NCBI RefSeq assembly: GCF_026013565.1
Contig: NZ_JAPDOB010000001.1
Span: 186,001 to 250,000, forward strand
Direction: 5' to 3'
Length of the DNA: 64,000 bases
DNA from: Sphingomonas arvum
Lineage (GTDB): Bacteria; Pseudomonadota; Alphaproteobacteria; Sphingomonadales; Sphingomonadaceae
Under the pieces are notes generated by a model that had not been told where the DNA came from, did no database searches, and saw only the letters and a program-made list of their open reading frames with translations. The position numbers and the translations under genes were made by a program. This document shows positions 27,480 to 36,261 of the stretch, piece after piece. Positions within the stretch are counted from its first letter, which is position 1; each line of letters opens with the position of its first letter.

Positions 27480-28151
27480 TTAGAAGTCGACCTTGTCGTA
27501 GTGGGTTGGCGGGACGATCACGTCCATGCGCTCGCCCAAGAGCGGACGAAAGCTTGGCCGCGACTTCATCACCGCATACCAATCCTTGGTCTGGCGGTGC
27601 CCACGCCAGTCGAGCGCGCCGAGGTAATCGATGACGCTGAGGTGAGCGGCGGCTGTGAAGTCGGCCAGGCTGATGGCCGGCCCCGCTACCCAGCGCCGGT
27701 GATCGAGCAGATAATCGAGATAGTCGAGGTGGTTGTTGCCGATCCGCATGGCTTCGCGGAGCACCCGGGTGTCGGGGCTTTCCTTGTTGACCAGGCGTTT
27801 GCGCATTCGCTCCACCATCAGCGGCTCGACCACTTCGCGGAACAGCTTCTCGTCGAACCATTCGACCAGCCGGCGGATCTCCGCTCGCATGGCGGCATCC
27901 CCGATGATCAGCGGCGATCGCTCCACTGCCTCATCGAAATATTCGGCGATCGGCTGCGATCCGATCAGGGTCAGGCCGTGGTCCGGCTCGATCAGCACCG
28001 GTGTCTCGCCGGCCGGATTGACGTCGACGAACTCGTCCCGCCGTTCCCACGGATATTCGCGGATCAGCTCAACCGGCACCCCCTTCTCGGCCATGACCAG
28101 CCGCACCTTGCGGGAAAAGGGACATAGCGGAAATTGCAGGAGCTGCCACAT
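27480..28151 (-). CDS. Glutathione S-transferase family protein
   Basis: 223 residues with an N-terminal thioredoxin-like domain (LLQFPLCPFSRKVRLVMAEKGV; GETPVLIEPDHGLTLIGSQPIAEYF) and an all-helical C-terminal domain. The conserved cis-Pro is in ETPVL and the glutathione-binding acidic-Ser motif is IGSQPI. The Cys in LCPFS could be the catalytic residue, as in the beta/omega-like bacterial GSTs. The gene stands alone, with 140 bases downstream before the PAP2 gene start. Confidence 0.85.
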   Translation of the reverse strand: MWQLLQFPLCPFSRKVRLVMAEKGVPVELIREYPWERRDEFVDVNPAGETPVLIEPDHGLTLIGSQPIAEYFDEAVERSPLIIGDAAMRAEIRRLVEWFDEKLFREVVEPLMVERMRKRLVNKESPDTRVLREAMRIGNNHLDYLDYLLDHRRWVAGPAISLADFTAAAHLSVIDYLGALDWRGHRQTKDWYAVMKSRPSFRPLLGERMDVIVPPTHYDKVDF

Positions 28152-28212
28152 GACCGGCAGGCTTTAGCGAGCGGTGCGCCCGCGTCTAGGCTTTGGCCGA
28201 GGCCGATGGGCC

Positions 28213-28629
28213 CTATCGGCGCGGGTAGGTGGGCGAGGGCAGGTTGTTGAGGGTACGTGCAATCTCGTCGGACGCCTGGTTCAGCGCCCGGCTGATAGCC
28301 GGCAGGCTGCGGGCAATTGCCTGGGTTCCGGCCTTCATGGTGTCGCTCCCTTCGGCGATCTCCCGGTCGAGCTGCCGCTCGTCCACCCCGGCAAGGTCGC
28401 GGACCCGGCGATTGCGTTCCTCGGGGCGCACCGCGCGGTTCTCGACTGCCACCTGGATCTCACCGACGGGCAGGTCGAGGAAGGCGTGAGCGACGGCGCG
28501 CAGCACAGGCTGCAGCTGATCCACGACCTGGCCGCTGGCAATCTCCGGCGGCAGTTGCGACGGCGGCAAGGGTTGTGCGACGGCGGGAGTAGCGGCACTC
28601 AGGGCGATAAGGAGCAAGGGGAGGCGCAT
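28213..28629 (-). CDS. Small secreted protein of unknown function
   Basis: 138 residues with signal peptide MRLPLLLIALSAATPAVAQ. The mature part is acidic/polar and helical (QVVDQLQPVLRAVAHAFLDLPVGEIQ; ERQLDREIAEGSDTMKAGTQ) and has no Cys. No family is recognised with certainty. The start at 28629 gives a canonical signal peptide; an in-frame GTG at 28662 is possible. The TAG lies inside the short inverted repeat GCCGAT...ATCGGC (28203-28221), which might serve as a transcript end. Confidence 0.65.
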   Translation of the reverse strand: MRLPLLLIALSAATPAVAQPLPPSQLPPEIASGQVVDQLQPVLRAVAHAFLDLPVGEIQVAVENRAVRPEERNRRVRDLAGVDERQLDREIAEGSDTMKAGTQAIARSLPAISRALNQASDEIARTLNNLPSPTYPRR

Positions 28630-28699
28630 GGCAAACAGTTCCGAATCGAGGACCTGCGCCACTGTAACCTCAATCGCTTAGCTGGGCCTGAACGGACGT

Positions 28700-29500
28700 T
28701 CAGCGCGCCGCCAGCCAGGCCAGCGCGGCTCCGCCGGCGATGATCCGGTACCAGGCGAATGGCGTGAAGCCGAACCGGCTGATGGTGGCCACGAAGACCT
28801 TCACCACCACCAGCGCGACGATGAAGCTGACGAACGCGCCCAACGCGATGTTGCCGTACATGCCCGGTGCGATGCGGTCGTGGTGCTTGAGTAGGAAATA
28901 GGCGGTCGCCCCGCTCAGCGTCGGCATTGCGAGGAAGAAGCTGAACTCGGCCGCCGTCTTGCGATCGACGCCGATCGACATGGCTCCGAGGATGGTCGCG
29001 CCCGACCGGCTGACACCCGGGATCATCGCCAAGCACTGGATCGCGCCAACGGTCAGCGATTGGCGCAGGGTGAGGTTCTGCACGCCGCCGCACTCGCGCG
29101 GGCGCACCAGCCGCTCCACGATGAAGATCGCGAGGCCGCCGACAACCAGCGCCCAGGCGACCACCAGCGCATTGCTCAGCAGGCTCTCGATATAGTCGCC
29201 GATGAGCAGCGCCAGGATGATGGCCGGCAGGCAGGCAACGATCAGGTTACGGACGAACCGCCAAGCGCCCGCGTCACGCCGGAACAGACCAATGAACACG
29301 TCCCGAAAGGTCCGCCAGTATAGGACCACGATCGCCAGGATGGCGCCGGGCTGAATCGCGACATTGAACGCCTCCCAATCGCTCGCCTTAAAGCCAAGCA
29401 GCTCGGTCGCCAGGATCAGGTGCCCGGTCGAGCTGACGGGCAGATATTCGGTAAGGCCCTCGACGACGCCGAGGAGGACCACGAGCAGCCAGATGGGCAC
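28700..29500 (-). CDS. uppP: Undecaprenyl-diphosphate phosphatase
   Basis: 266 residues with about eight membrane helices. The BacA/UppP motifs EGLTEYLPVSSTGHLIL (residues 14-30) and PGVSRSGATI (about 160-169) carry the catalytic Glu, Ser, His and Arg. It dephosphorylates undecaprenyl pyrophosphate, recycling the lipid carrier for peptidoglycan and other polymers; overexpression gives bacitracin resistance in other bacteria. It follows the NDUFA9-like gene by 6 bases and is likely co-transcribed. Confidence 0.95.
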   Translation of the reverse strand: MPIWLLVVLLGVVEGLTEYLPVSSTGHLILATELLGFKASDWEAFNVAIQPGAILAIVVLYWRTFRDVFIGLFRRDAGAWRFVRNLIVACLPAIILALLIGDYIESLLSNALVVAWALVVGGLAIFIVERLVRPRECGGVQNLTLRQSLTVGAIQCLAMIPGVSRSGATILGAMSIGVDRKTAAEFSFFLAMPTLSGATAYFLLKHHDRIAPGMYGNIALGAFVSFIVALVVVKVFVATISRFGFTPFAWYRIIAGGAALAWLAAR

Positions 29501-29506
29501 TGATGA

Positions 29507-30478
29507 TCAGCCGGCGCTGGCTTGGCTGCGGCGGTGATTGCGCTGGAAGCGGCCGCCGGGCTGGAACCGGTCCAGCCAGTCGGGCGCGACCACATCCAGC
29601 GGCGTCGGGGTGATCCCGAACGCTTCCAGTCCGGGCATGCCGTCGTGCACGACATTGTCATTGGCCAGCATCAGCCACTGGTCGCGGGTCAGCGGCGCGC
29701 CCGGAAGGAAGCCGAGCTTGCTCATTGCCGCGCCAACGAAATCCGGCAGGTCGACGATACCGGGCGAATGGCCGGCTGCCTCGGCGATCCGGGCGTTCAG
29801 CTCGTGCATGGTCATGACCTCTGGCCCGCCGATCTCGTAGGTCTCGCCGCCATGCTCCTCCGGGTCCTGCGCCGCTTCGGCGATCGCCTCCGCCAGGTCG
29901 CGGACGTAGACAGGCTGGAACCGCCGTGTGGGCGCCAGCACGGGCAGGATCGGCAACCGAGCCATGTTGGCGAAGCGGTTGGTCAGCTGGTCCTCCGGCC
30001 CGAACACCAGGCTCGGGCGGACGATGGTGGCATTTGGGAAGGCCGCGCGCACGGCCTGCTCACCGCGCCCCTTGGTCGACCCGTAGACGCTAGGCGAGTC
30101 CGGATCGGCATTGATCGCGGATACGTGGACGAAGCTTTCGGCACCCGTGCGCGCAGCCAGTTCGGCGGCGCGACCGGCGCTGTCGGCATGGACCTGCTGC
30201 AGGTTGCCGCTGAACGCGCCGACCAGATTGACCACGCCCCAGGCGCCGTCGATCGCCCGTTCCAGGCTGCCCGGCTTGTTCATGTCGATCGGCACGAGGT
30301 CGAGCTGCCCGACGGCGGCCAGCGGCTGCAGGAACCACGCCTTGCGCGGGTTGCGCTGCGCCACCCGCAGGCGGACGCCGGAATGGAACAGCTGCTCGCA
30401 CACATAGCGGCCGATGAACCCGCCTCCGCCGAGGACGGTAATGATGCGGTTGCGCCAGTCGGAAGCCGGGTCGGTCAT
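29507..30478 (-). CDS. Complex I NDUFA9-like NAD(P)-binding protein
   Basis: 323 residues of the atypical short-chain dehydrogenase family related to NDUFA9 and UDP-sugar epimerases. The nucleotide motif is ITVLGGGGFIGRYVCEQLF near residue 12. Later parts with VRPSLVFGPEDQLTNRFANMARLP and YEIGGPEVMTMHELNA are typical of this alphaproteobacterial group. In mitochondria NDUFA9 is an accessory subunit of complex I; the bacterial role is unproven. The ATG at 30478 starts 12 residues before the Rossmann motif; an in-frame upstream ATG at 30523 is less likely. Confidence 0.85.
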   Translation of the reverse strand: MTDPASDWRNRIITVLGGGGFIGRYVCEQLFHSGVRLRVAQRNPRKAWFLQPLAAVGQLDLVPIDMNKPGSLERAIDGAWGVVNLVGAFSGNLQQVHADSAGRAAELAARTGAESFVHVSAINADPDSPSVYGSTKGRGEQAVRAAFPNATIVRPSLVFGPEDQLTNRFANMARLPILPVLAPTRRFQPVYVRDLAEAIAEAAQDPEEHGGETYEIGGPEVMTMHELNARIAEAAGHSPGIVDLPDFVGAAMSKLGFLPGAPLTRDQWLMLANDNVVHDGMPGLEAFGITPTPLDVVAPDWLDRFQPGGRFQRNHRRSQASAG

Positions 30479-30555
30479 GCCGAGCGCCCTAGCGCCGCGC
30501 CTCAGGGCCGACAAGGCGGACAAACGTCGATCTGCGGCCCTGTTGCACTCGGCCG

Positions 30556-30584
30556 TTGACAGCCGCCGCCAGCCTCCCCTAAGC
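30556..30584 (+). promoter_or_regulatory. Promoter of tRNA-Leu
   Basis: A perfect -35 TTGACA (30556-30561) is followed after 17 bases by CTAAGC (30579-30584), a weak -10. The tRNA starts 31 bases further on, which is compatible with a short leader removed by RNase P. Confidence 0.5.
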
Positions 30585-30615
30585 GCCGCCGCCTACCAGC
30601 TGACGAAGCTCCTGT

Positions 30616-30702
30616 GCCCAGGTGGCGGAATTGGTAGACGCACCAGCTTCAGGTGCTGGCGCTCGCAAGGGCGTGGAGGTTCGAGTCCTCTCCTGGGCAC
30701 CA
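30616..30702 (+). tRNA. tRNA-Leu (anticodon CAG)
   Basis: 87 bases including an encoded CCA. The acceptor stem is GCCCAGG/CCTGGGC with discriminator A. The anticodon stem CCAGC/GCTGG encloses TTCAGGT, so the anticodon at 30650-30652 is CAG and reads CUG, the most used Leu codon in high-GC genomes. The T arm GGAGG-TTCGAGT-CCTCT and a long variable arm (class II) are present. Confidence 0.95.
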
Positions 30703-30773
30703 CCCTTCCGGGCGACGTAGCGTCCGCTATGGGACAAGCGGCTCGCAGCTTACGCAGTCGACTTGCTGGTCCG

Positions 30774-30983
30774 CTACTTTCCCATCTTCAACCGCCGGTT
30801 GCCTGTGCAACCAAGCGCTGCGTGGCAGCCGCTGGGGTGATCGGGTGCGCTCGGCTGGCGGCCGGGCTGTCCGGCGCTCCCATGGCAAATGCCGCCGCTG
30901 CGAGCCGATTTGATGGGGCAACACATCGCCACCGACAGCGAGGCGCAGGCCAGGATCGCCAGGGGAGCGGCAAGCCAACTCAC
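30774..30983 (-). CDS. Possible small ORF coupled to ccoS
   Basis: A 69-residue reading frame starts at a GTG that overlaps the ccoS stop in GTGA, the same arrangement used between ccoO/Q, ccoH/I and ccoI/S. The N-terminus is hydrophobic (SWLAAPLAILACASLSVAM) and the rest is Cys- and Gly-rich (CCPIK, GGICHGS, SGCHAALGC). I recognise no family. The overlap favours translation, while the odd composition may mean it is chance; confidence is low. Otherwise the 277 bases between tRNA-Leu and ccoS show nothing else. Confidence 0.25.
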   Translation of the reverse strand: MSWLAAPLAILACASLSVAMCCPIKSARSGGICHGSAGQPGRQPSAPDHPSGCHAALGCTGNRRLKMGK

Positions 30984-31126
30984 CCGTCATCCTCGTCGAG
31001 GAGGATGCGCATGCCGGCACCGTCGAGATCGTCGAATTGGCCGCTGCGCATCGACCAGAAAAACGCGGCCAGGCCGCAAAGGCCCAGCAGCAGGGCAAGC
31101 GGGATGAGCAGCGCAAGCCCGCTCAC
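30980..31126 (-). CDS. ccoS: cbb3-type cytochrome oxidase assembly protein CcoS
   Basis: 48 residues, normal for CcoS. A single transmembrane helix (ALLIPLALLLGLCGLAAFFWSM) is followed by the family tail RSGQFDDLDGAGMRILLDED. It is needed for heme and copper insertion into CcoN. It starts at GTG 31126, overlapping the ccoI stop by four bases (GTGA). Confidence 0.92.
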   Translation of the reverse strand: MSGLALLIPLALLLGLCGLAAFFWSMRSGQFDDLDGAGMRILLDEDDG

Positions 31127-33246
31127 CGTGCCGCGCCCCTGAGCCGCAGCGCGTTGGCGACCACGATTATCGACGAGCAAGACATTGCAAGCGCCGCGAC
31201 AAGCGGCGTGACCACCCCGGCAAAAGCCAGCGGCACCGCGATCACGTTGTAGCCGATTGCGATGGCGAAGTTCTGGCGCACGATCCGCAGGGTGCGGCGG
31301 GCGGCGGCGATTGCCTTCACCACGGGCAGCAGGCTGTCGCCAAGGAACACCATGTCCGCGGCATTCTGCCCGACGTCGCTGGCCGAGGCCGGCGCCATCG
31401 ACACGTGCCCGGCAGCGAGTGCCGGACCGTCGTTCAGCCCGTCGCCGACCATTAGTACCCGGTGCCCGGCGGCCTGCAGGCGCGCGATCAGGTCCAGCTT
31501 GTCCTGAGGGCGCATGCTGGTCTGGGCGGTGAGGTTGAGTCCGTTCAGCGTGGCGGCCACGGCGCCTGCGCGATCACCGGTGGCGACGGACGGCTCGATC
31601 CCAATGTCGCGCAGCCGGCGGATGGTCTCGGCCGCGTCGGGCCGCAGCCGGTCCTCGAACCGCAGCAGGGTCGTGATGCCGTCCGCGTCGGTAAAGGCAG
31701 CGGCCATCCCATCGGATGACCCGGCGCTCCGGCCGAGGCTAACGGGCTTGCCACCGGCATAAGCGCGGACACCATAGCCGGGCTCTTCCGCCAATCCGTC
31801 CAGCGCGGCCGCGACCACGCCGTCGGCCGAGAGAACCCGCCGGACGGCCTGGGACAGCGGATGGCGGCTGGCCTGCGCCAGCGCAAGCAGCACCGGCTTG
31901 ACATCAGGGGCGAGGTCGGCGGCGTTGACCAGCTCCGGCCGGCCCAGCGTCAGCGTGCCGGTCTTGTCGAACACGGCCCGGTCAGCCTCAGCCAGCCGCT
32001 CCAGCGCTGAGCCGTCTTTAACCAGCACGCCCGCCCGCATCAGCGAGCCGGCGGCGACGATCTGCGCGGCAGGGACGGCGAGGCCAAGCGCGCACGGGCA
32101 GGTGATGATCAGCACCGCCGCCGCAATCAGCAGCGACTGGTGCACGCCCGAGCCCATCAGCAGCCACAGCAGGAAGGAACAGGCCGCCAGCGTATGGACC
32201 GCCGGCGCATAAAGCCGGGCTGCCCGGTCCGCGATGCGGACGTAGCGCGACCGACCCTGGCCCGCTTCCTCCATCAGGCGCGAGATCTCGGCCAGGGTCG
32301 TGCCCTGCCCAGTGGCGGTGACCCGCACGGTGAGCGGCGCGAGCAAGTTCAGCGTGCCGGCGTGCACCGCCGTGCCGGGACCAGCCGCGACCGGCGTGGA
32401 TTCGCCCGTCAGGAGCGAACAGTCGAGTCTGCTGGAGCCCACCTCGATCTCGCCGTCGGCAGCCAGCCGCTCGCCGGTGGCGACGAGCATGCGCATGCCA
32501 GGCTGGAGCTCGGCAGCGCGGATCCATTGGCTCGGACCTTCGGATTGCAGCACGAGTGCCCCAAGCGCGGTCTGCTTCAGCAACGCCGTCACGCCGTCGC
32601 GCGCGCGGTCGCGCATGACGCTGTCCAGCACTCGCCCGACCAGCAGGAAGAACAACAGCATCACCGCGCCATCGAAATAGGCGTTGGGGCCGCCCGTCAG
32701 CGCCTCGAACAGGCTGAGCGATGTCACCAGCAGGACGCCGATCGAGATCGGCACATCCATGTTGGTGCGCCCGTGGCGCAGCGCCGACCAGGCCGACCGG
32801 AAAAACGGCATGCCCGAGTAAGCGACCGTGGGAATGGCGATCAGGCCGGAGATGAGGTGGAACAGGTCGCGCGTCGCGCCCGCCGCACCAGACCAGACCG
32901 ACACCGACAGCAGCATCACATTCATCGACGCGAAGCCGGCCACGGCGGTCGCTCGCAGCAGCTGGCGGGTCTCGCCCCCCGCAGCCTGCGCTGTGCCTAG
33001 GGTCAGCGGCTGCGACTGGAAGCCGACCCGCTCCACCGCGGCGACCAGGTCGGGCACCTGCAAGGATGCCGCATGCTCCACCGTCAGCTGCCTGGCGGTG
33101 ACGTTAACGCGCGCGGAGACGAGGCCGGGGACGCCCGCCAGGCCCTTTTCGATCTTGGAGATGCAGCCCGCGCAATGGACACCGGGCACCGCCAGTACCG
33201 TGCGCTCGACCGGCTCGGCAGCGCGGACGGCGGCTTGCGCGGTCAC
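31123..33246 (-). CDS. ccoI: Copper-transporting P-type ATPase CcoI (FixI)
   Basis: 707 residues. An N-terminal heavy-metal domain has CAGC in VHCAGCISK. Eight membrane helices are expected, with the ion-binding CPC motif in ITCPCALGLAVP. Phosphorylation occurs at DKTGTL, and the hinge is MVGDGLNDGPALAAG. It supplies copper to the cbb3 oxidase active site rather than conferring copper resistance; this is inferred from its place in the cco cluster. It starts at GTG 33246, overlapping the ccoH stop (GTGA). Confidence 0.94.
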   Translation of the reverse strand: MTAQAAVRAAEPVERTVLAVPGVHCAGCISKIEKGLAGVPGLVSARVNVTARQLTVEHAASLQVPDLVAAVERVGFQSQPLTLGTAQAAGGETRQLLRATAVAGFASMNVMLLSVSVWSGAAGATRDLFHLISGLIAIPTVAYSGMPFFRSAWSALRHGRTNMDVPISIGVLLVTSLSLFEALTGGPNAYFDGAVMLLFFLLVGRVLDSVMRDRARDGVTALLKQTALGALVLQSEGPSQWIRAAELQPGMRMLVATGERLAADGEIEVGSSRLDCSLLTGESTPVAAGPGTAVHAGTLNLLAPLTVRVTATGQGTTLAEISRLMEEAGQGRSRYVRIADRAARLYAPAVHTLAACSFLLWLLMGSGVHQSLLIAAAVLIITCPCALGLAVPAAQIVAAGSLMRAGVLVKDGSALERLAEADRAVFDKTGTLTLGRPELVNAADLAPDVKPVLLALAQASRHPLSQAVRRVLSADGVVAAALDGLAEEPGYGVRAYAGGKPVSLGRSAGSSDGMAAAFTDADGITTLLRFEDRLRPDAAETIRRLRDIGIEPSVATGDRAGAVAATLNGLNLTAQTSMRPQDKLDLIARLQAAGHRVLMVGDGLNDGPALAAGHVSMAPASASDVGQNAADMVFLGDSLLPVVKAIAAARRTLRIVRQNFAIAIGYNVIAVPLAFAGVVTPLVAALAMSCSSIIVVANALRLRGAAR

Positions 33247-33683
33247 GACAGCGTCTCGACGAGACGCGCCTCGTCGGCGCCCTTGCGAACGACCAGGTGC
33301 ACGGCCCAGCGGCCCGCCGGTAACGGCCGGTCGGAGACGAAACCGCCGTCCTGCCGGGAAAAGCGCAGGGGCACGTCCGCCCGCCGGCCCAGCGGATGTT
33401 CGGCATAGCCGCTGACCTCGGCACCGCTGACGGACACGGTTATGGTGACGCGCCGCGCAGCGTCAACGCCGGGCTTGATCCGCCAGCCGAGCGCCTGCTG
33501 GCGCTTCGCTGCTGCCAACCACCGATTATATTCCTGGCTCGCGACATAGCTGTTCTCGACGACCACGCCGCCGAACGTGCGTACGGCCAGCGTGGCCATC
33601 AGCATATTCACCGAGATCACCACGCCGAAAAAAGCGACTAGAATGGCCGTCATGTGCCGCCCGTTAATTGATCGGGTCCTCAT
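33243..33683 (-). CDS. ccoH: FixH/CcoH cbb3 oxidase maturation protein
   Basis: 146 residues. One transmembrane helix near the N-terminus (MTAILVAFFGVVISVNMLMATLA) is followed by the family motif VVENSYVASQEYNRWLA and a periplasmic beta domain. FixH is required for stable assembly of the cbb3 oxidase. The ATG at 33683 overlaps the ccoG stop (ATGA). An internal Met at about residue 11 begins the hydrophobic helix and is an alternative start. Confidence 0.9.
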   Translation of the reverse strand: MRTRSINGRHMTAILVAFFGVVISVNMLMATLAVRTFGGVVVENSYVASQEYNRWLAAAKRQQALGWRIKPGVDAARRVTITVSVSGAEVSGYAEHPLGRRADVPLRFSRQDGGFVSDRPLPAGRWAVHLVVRKGADEARLVETLS

Positions 33684-35137
33684 TGCGCCGGCCTGTCGAA
33701 TTTGGCGTCGGTCATGTCGCGCTCATCCTGTCCGATCGCCCTGACCGTGAAGGTGAAGGGCTCGTCCGCTTCTCCGCCAGCAGGCGCGGTCACGAAAATA
33801 GGTAGTTTTGCGAGGGAATCGGCTGGCACGTTGGTGCGGAAGGCGGCACCCGCACGATCCCGGCTGCCGTCGGCGGTCCACATGGCGCCGCCGTCGAGCC
33901 CGTCCATCCGAACCTCGAACAGGCGCGGGCGAAGTTCCATGTTGCGCAACTTGAGCGTGAAGTTGTTGCGCACATGTCCGTCGGACAGCTGCACATAGGC
34001 CGGGTTGCGCCCGTGCAGCGCGCTGATGCTCAGCCGCTGGCGGTCGCCCAGTGCGAACAGCATGGCGACGCCAACGCCGCTCCATAGGCTGAAGTAGGCG
34101 AGGGTGCGGGGGCGCAGCACTGTCTTCCACAGGGGCTTGGGCGGTGCGCCGGCAGACTCTGCCGCGCAATCCTCCAGCGTGGCATAGTCGATCAAACCGC
34201 GCGGCTTGCCGATCTTGCCCATGACGCTGTCGCAGGCGTCGATGCATAAGGCGCAGGTGATGCAACCGATCTGCGGCCCTTCGCGGATGTCGATACCGGT
34301 CGGGCACACGGCCACGCACTGGTTGCAGTCGATGCAATCGCCGAGCCGTTCCGGCTGCCCGCCCAGGTCCGCCAGGGTCGCTGTCCGCCGTCCGCGCCCC
34401 CGCGGTTCCCCGCGCCAGTCTTTGTAGGTCACGATGAGGGTTTTCTCGTCCATCATCGCGGTCTGGATGCGGGGCCAGGGGCACATATAGATGCACACCT
34501 GCTCCCGCATGAAGCCGCCAAACACGAAGGTGGTGGCGGTCAGCAGGGCCACGGTTGCGTAGGCGACAGGTGCGGCCTGACCGTTGACGAACTCGTGCGC
34601 CAAGGTTGGCGCGTCGGCGAAGTAGAAGATCCACGCGCCGCCGGTCGCCACCGACACCAGCAGAAACAGCGCGTACTTGGTGCCACGGCGGGCGATCTTG
34701 CCCAGCGTCCAGGGCGCCTTCGCGAGCCTCGCCTGCGCATTGCGGTCGCCGTCGATGAAGCGTTCGAGGTGCTGGAACAGGTCCGTCCAGACCGTTTGCG
34801 GGCAGGCGTAGCCGCACCAGGCGCGGCCGACGGCGGAGGTGACCAGGAACAGGCCGACGCCGGCCATGATCAGCAGGCCCGCGACGTAGTAAAACTCGTG
34901 TGGCCAGATCTCGAGCGGACCGAAGTAGAAGCGGCGGTGGGCAAGGTCGACCAGCACTGCCTGGTCCGGCGCATACTGACCGCGGTGCCAGCGCAGCCAA
35001 GGCGTGACGTAGTAGATCAGCAGCGCCGCTGCCATGATCGACCATTTCAGGCGTCGGTAGAAGCCGTCGACCGCCTTGGGGTAGACCGCCTTGCGCTTCT
35101 CGTAGAGGCTGGCTGGATTATTCGACAGGTCGTTCAT
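33680..35137 (-). CDS. ccoG: Cytochrome c oxidase accessory protein CcoG (FixG)
   Basis: 485 residues, start at 35137 (MNDLSNNPASLYEKRKAVYP). Several membrane helices and two ferredoxin-like [4Fe-4S] motifs, CIDCNQCVAVCP and CITCALCIDACD, plus the membrane-loop CGYACPQTVW. The C-terminus has an immunoglobulin-like FixG domain. It is a copper reductase in cbb3 oxidase maturation in other bacteria. The frame upstream of 35137 is open but encodes a low-complexity antisense-like stretch, so it is not included. Confidence 0.94.
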   Translation of the reverse strand: MNDLSNNPASLYEKRKAVYPKAVDGFYRRLKWSIMAAALLIYYVTPWLRWHRGQYAPDQAVLVDLAHRRFYFGPLEIWPHEFYYVAGLLIMAGVGLFLVTSAVGRAWCGYACPQTVWTDLFQHLERFIDGDRNAQARLAKAPWTLGKIARRGTKYALFLLVSVATGGAWIFYFADAPTLAHEFVNGQAAPVAYATVALLTATTFVFGGFMREQVCIYMCPWPRIQTAMMDEKTLIVTYKDWRGEPRGRGRRTATLADLGGQPERLGDCIDCNQCVAVCPTGIDIREGPQIGCITCALCIDACDSVMGKIGKPRGLIDYATLEDCAAESAGAPPKPLWKTVLRPRTLAYFSLWSGVGVAMLFALGDRQRLSISALHGRNPAYVQLSDGHVRNNFTLKLRNMELRPRLFEVRMDGLDGGAMWTADGSRDRAGAAFRTNVPADSLAKLPIFVTAPAGGEADEPFTFTVRAIGQDERDMTDAKFDRPAQ

Positions 35138-35164
35138 GGCGCTACCGAGTTTGCCGCAGGTCTC

Positions 35165-35190
35165 CCGCGCCGGTCTGGGTGCCGGCGCGG
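35165..35190 (-). other. GC-rich stem-loop between ccoP and ccoG
   Basis: A perfect 9-bp stem CCGCGCCGG/CCGGCGCGG with an 8-base loop lies in the 70-base space between the ccoP stop and the ccoG start. There is no T-tract. It may protect the 3' end of a ccoNOQP transcript or reduce read-through into the maturation genes. Confidence 0.5.
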
Positions 35191-35207
35191 AAGAGCTGGT
35201 GAGCTGA

Positions 35208-36110
35208 TTACCGGCTCGCCGTCTGCACCTTCTTCGCTTCGCCGCCACCAAGGGAGTATACGTAGGCGGCGAGCATCTTAACGGTAACGGGGTCGAGCTT
35301 CTCGCCCCAGCGCGGCATAACGCCAGCGCGGCTGTTGGTGATGGTCTCGGTGAGCGTCGCTTCATCGCCGCCGTACAGCCAGATGCCGTCCGTCAGGTTG
35401 GGCGCTCCGAACTGGCGGTTCCCTTTCCCGTCGGGGCCGTGGCAGGCGGCGCAGTTTGCGGCGAACAGGTCGCGGCCTTGAAGCGCCATGGCATCGGGTT
35501 TGCGCTGGTGACTGATAGTGCGGACATACGCGACCAGCGACTGGATCTGGTCGGGTTGCAGGATGCCGTCACGACCGAACGCAGGCATCAGCGACATGCG
35601 GGTGGCCTCGTGGTCCGGGTTACGGACGCCGTCGACCAGCGTGTGGTGGATGGCGCCCATGTCGCCGCCCCAAAGCCAATCATCGTCATTCAGGTTGGGA
35701 TAGCCCTTGCTGCCGGTCGCGCCCGAGCCGTGGCATTGGACGCAATTGACGCGGAACGCCGCACGCCCGCCTTCCACCGCTGCCTGGAACAGCTGCGGAT
35801 TGCCCGTCAGGTGCTCGGCGGGAGTTGCGGCGATGGCGCGGAGGACCGGCGCGCGCTGCGCCTCGGCCGCCTTCAGCTCTCCCTCCAACTGGCCCTGGCT
35901 CGACCAGCCGAGCGTCCCGGCCGTGGCCGAGCGGATCATCGGCCAGGCGGGATAGAAGATCGTGTAGGCCAGGCCCCAGGCGATGGTGATGTAGAAGGTC
36001 CACAGCCACCAGCGCGGCAGGGGCGTGTTGAGCTCCTCGATCCCGTCCCATTCATGGCCGACGGTTTCCGTCCCGGTCGGGTGATCGATGCGCTTCTTGT
36101 CGTCAGCCAT
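35208..36110 (-). CDS. ccoP: cbb3-type cytochrome c oxidase subunit III (CcoP)
   Basis: 300 residues. N-terminal membrane helix (WWLWTFYITIAWGLAYTIFYP) then two c-type heme domains with CVQCH and CAACH. This diheme cytochrome passes electrons to CcoO/CcoN. The Met ligands are likely in RMSLMPAFGRDG and AGVMPRWGE. The ATG overlaps the last 8 bases of ccoQ. Length is typical. Confidence 0.95.
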   Translation of the reverse strand: MADDKKRIDHPTGTETVGHEWDGIEELNTPLPRWWLWTFYITIAWGLAYTIFYPAWPMIRSATAGTLGWSSQGQLEGELKAAEAQRAPVLRAIAATPAEHLTGNPQLFQAAVEGGRAAFRVNCVQCHGSGATGSKGYPNLNDDDWLWGGDMGAIHHTLVDGVRNPDHEATRMSLMPAFGRDGILQPDQIQSLVAYVRTISHQRKPDAMALQGRDLFAANCAACHGPDGKGNRQFGAPNLTDGIWLYGGDEATLTETITNSRAGVMPRWGEKLDPVTVKMLAAYVYSLGGGEAKKVQTASR

Positions 36111-36261
36111 GGTCGGCGTCCTTGAAGATCATGGTGGCAGCGTCGCGATTGCGGCTGCGGTTGCGAGGCAGAAAGGCCCAACCGACGAAGATCAGGTAGG
36201 TGAGGGCCATCACCACCAGGCCCCAGCTATCGGCAAAATGGCGGAAGGTCTCGTAGCTCAC
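36103..36261 (-). CDS. ccoQ: cbb3-type cytochrome c oxidase subunit IV (CcoQ)
   Basis: 52 residues from a GTG at 36261 ([20 protein letters not shown]) to TGA at 36103. One transmembrane helix ([19 protein letters not shown]) is followed by a short basic tail [14 protein letters not shown]. CcoQ stabilises CcoP in the complex. The start overlaps the ccoO stop (GTGA), and the end overlaps the ccoP start by 8 bases. The size and position fix the identity, although the sequence is too short for a strong match by itself. Confidence 0.92.
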   Translation of the reverse strand: MSYETFRHFADSWGLVVMALTYLIFVGWAFLPRNRSRNRDAATMIFKDADHG

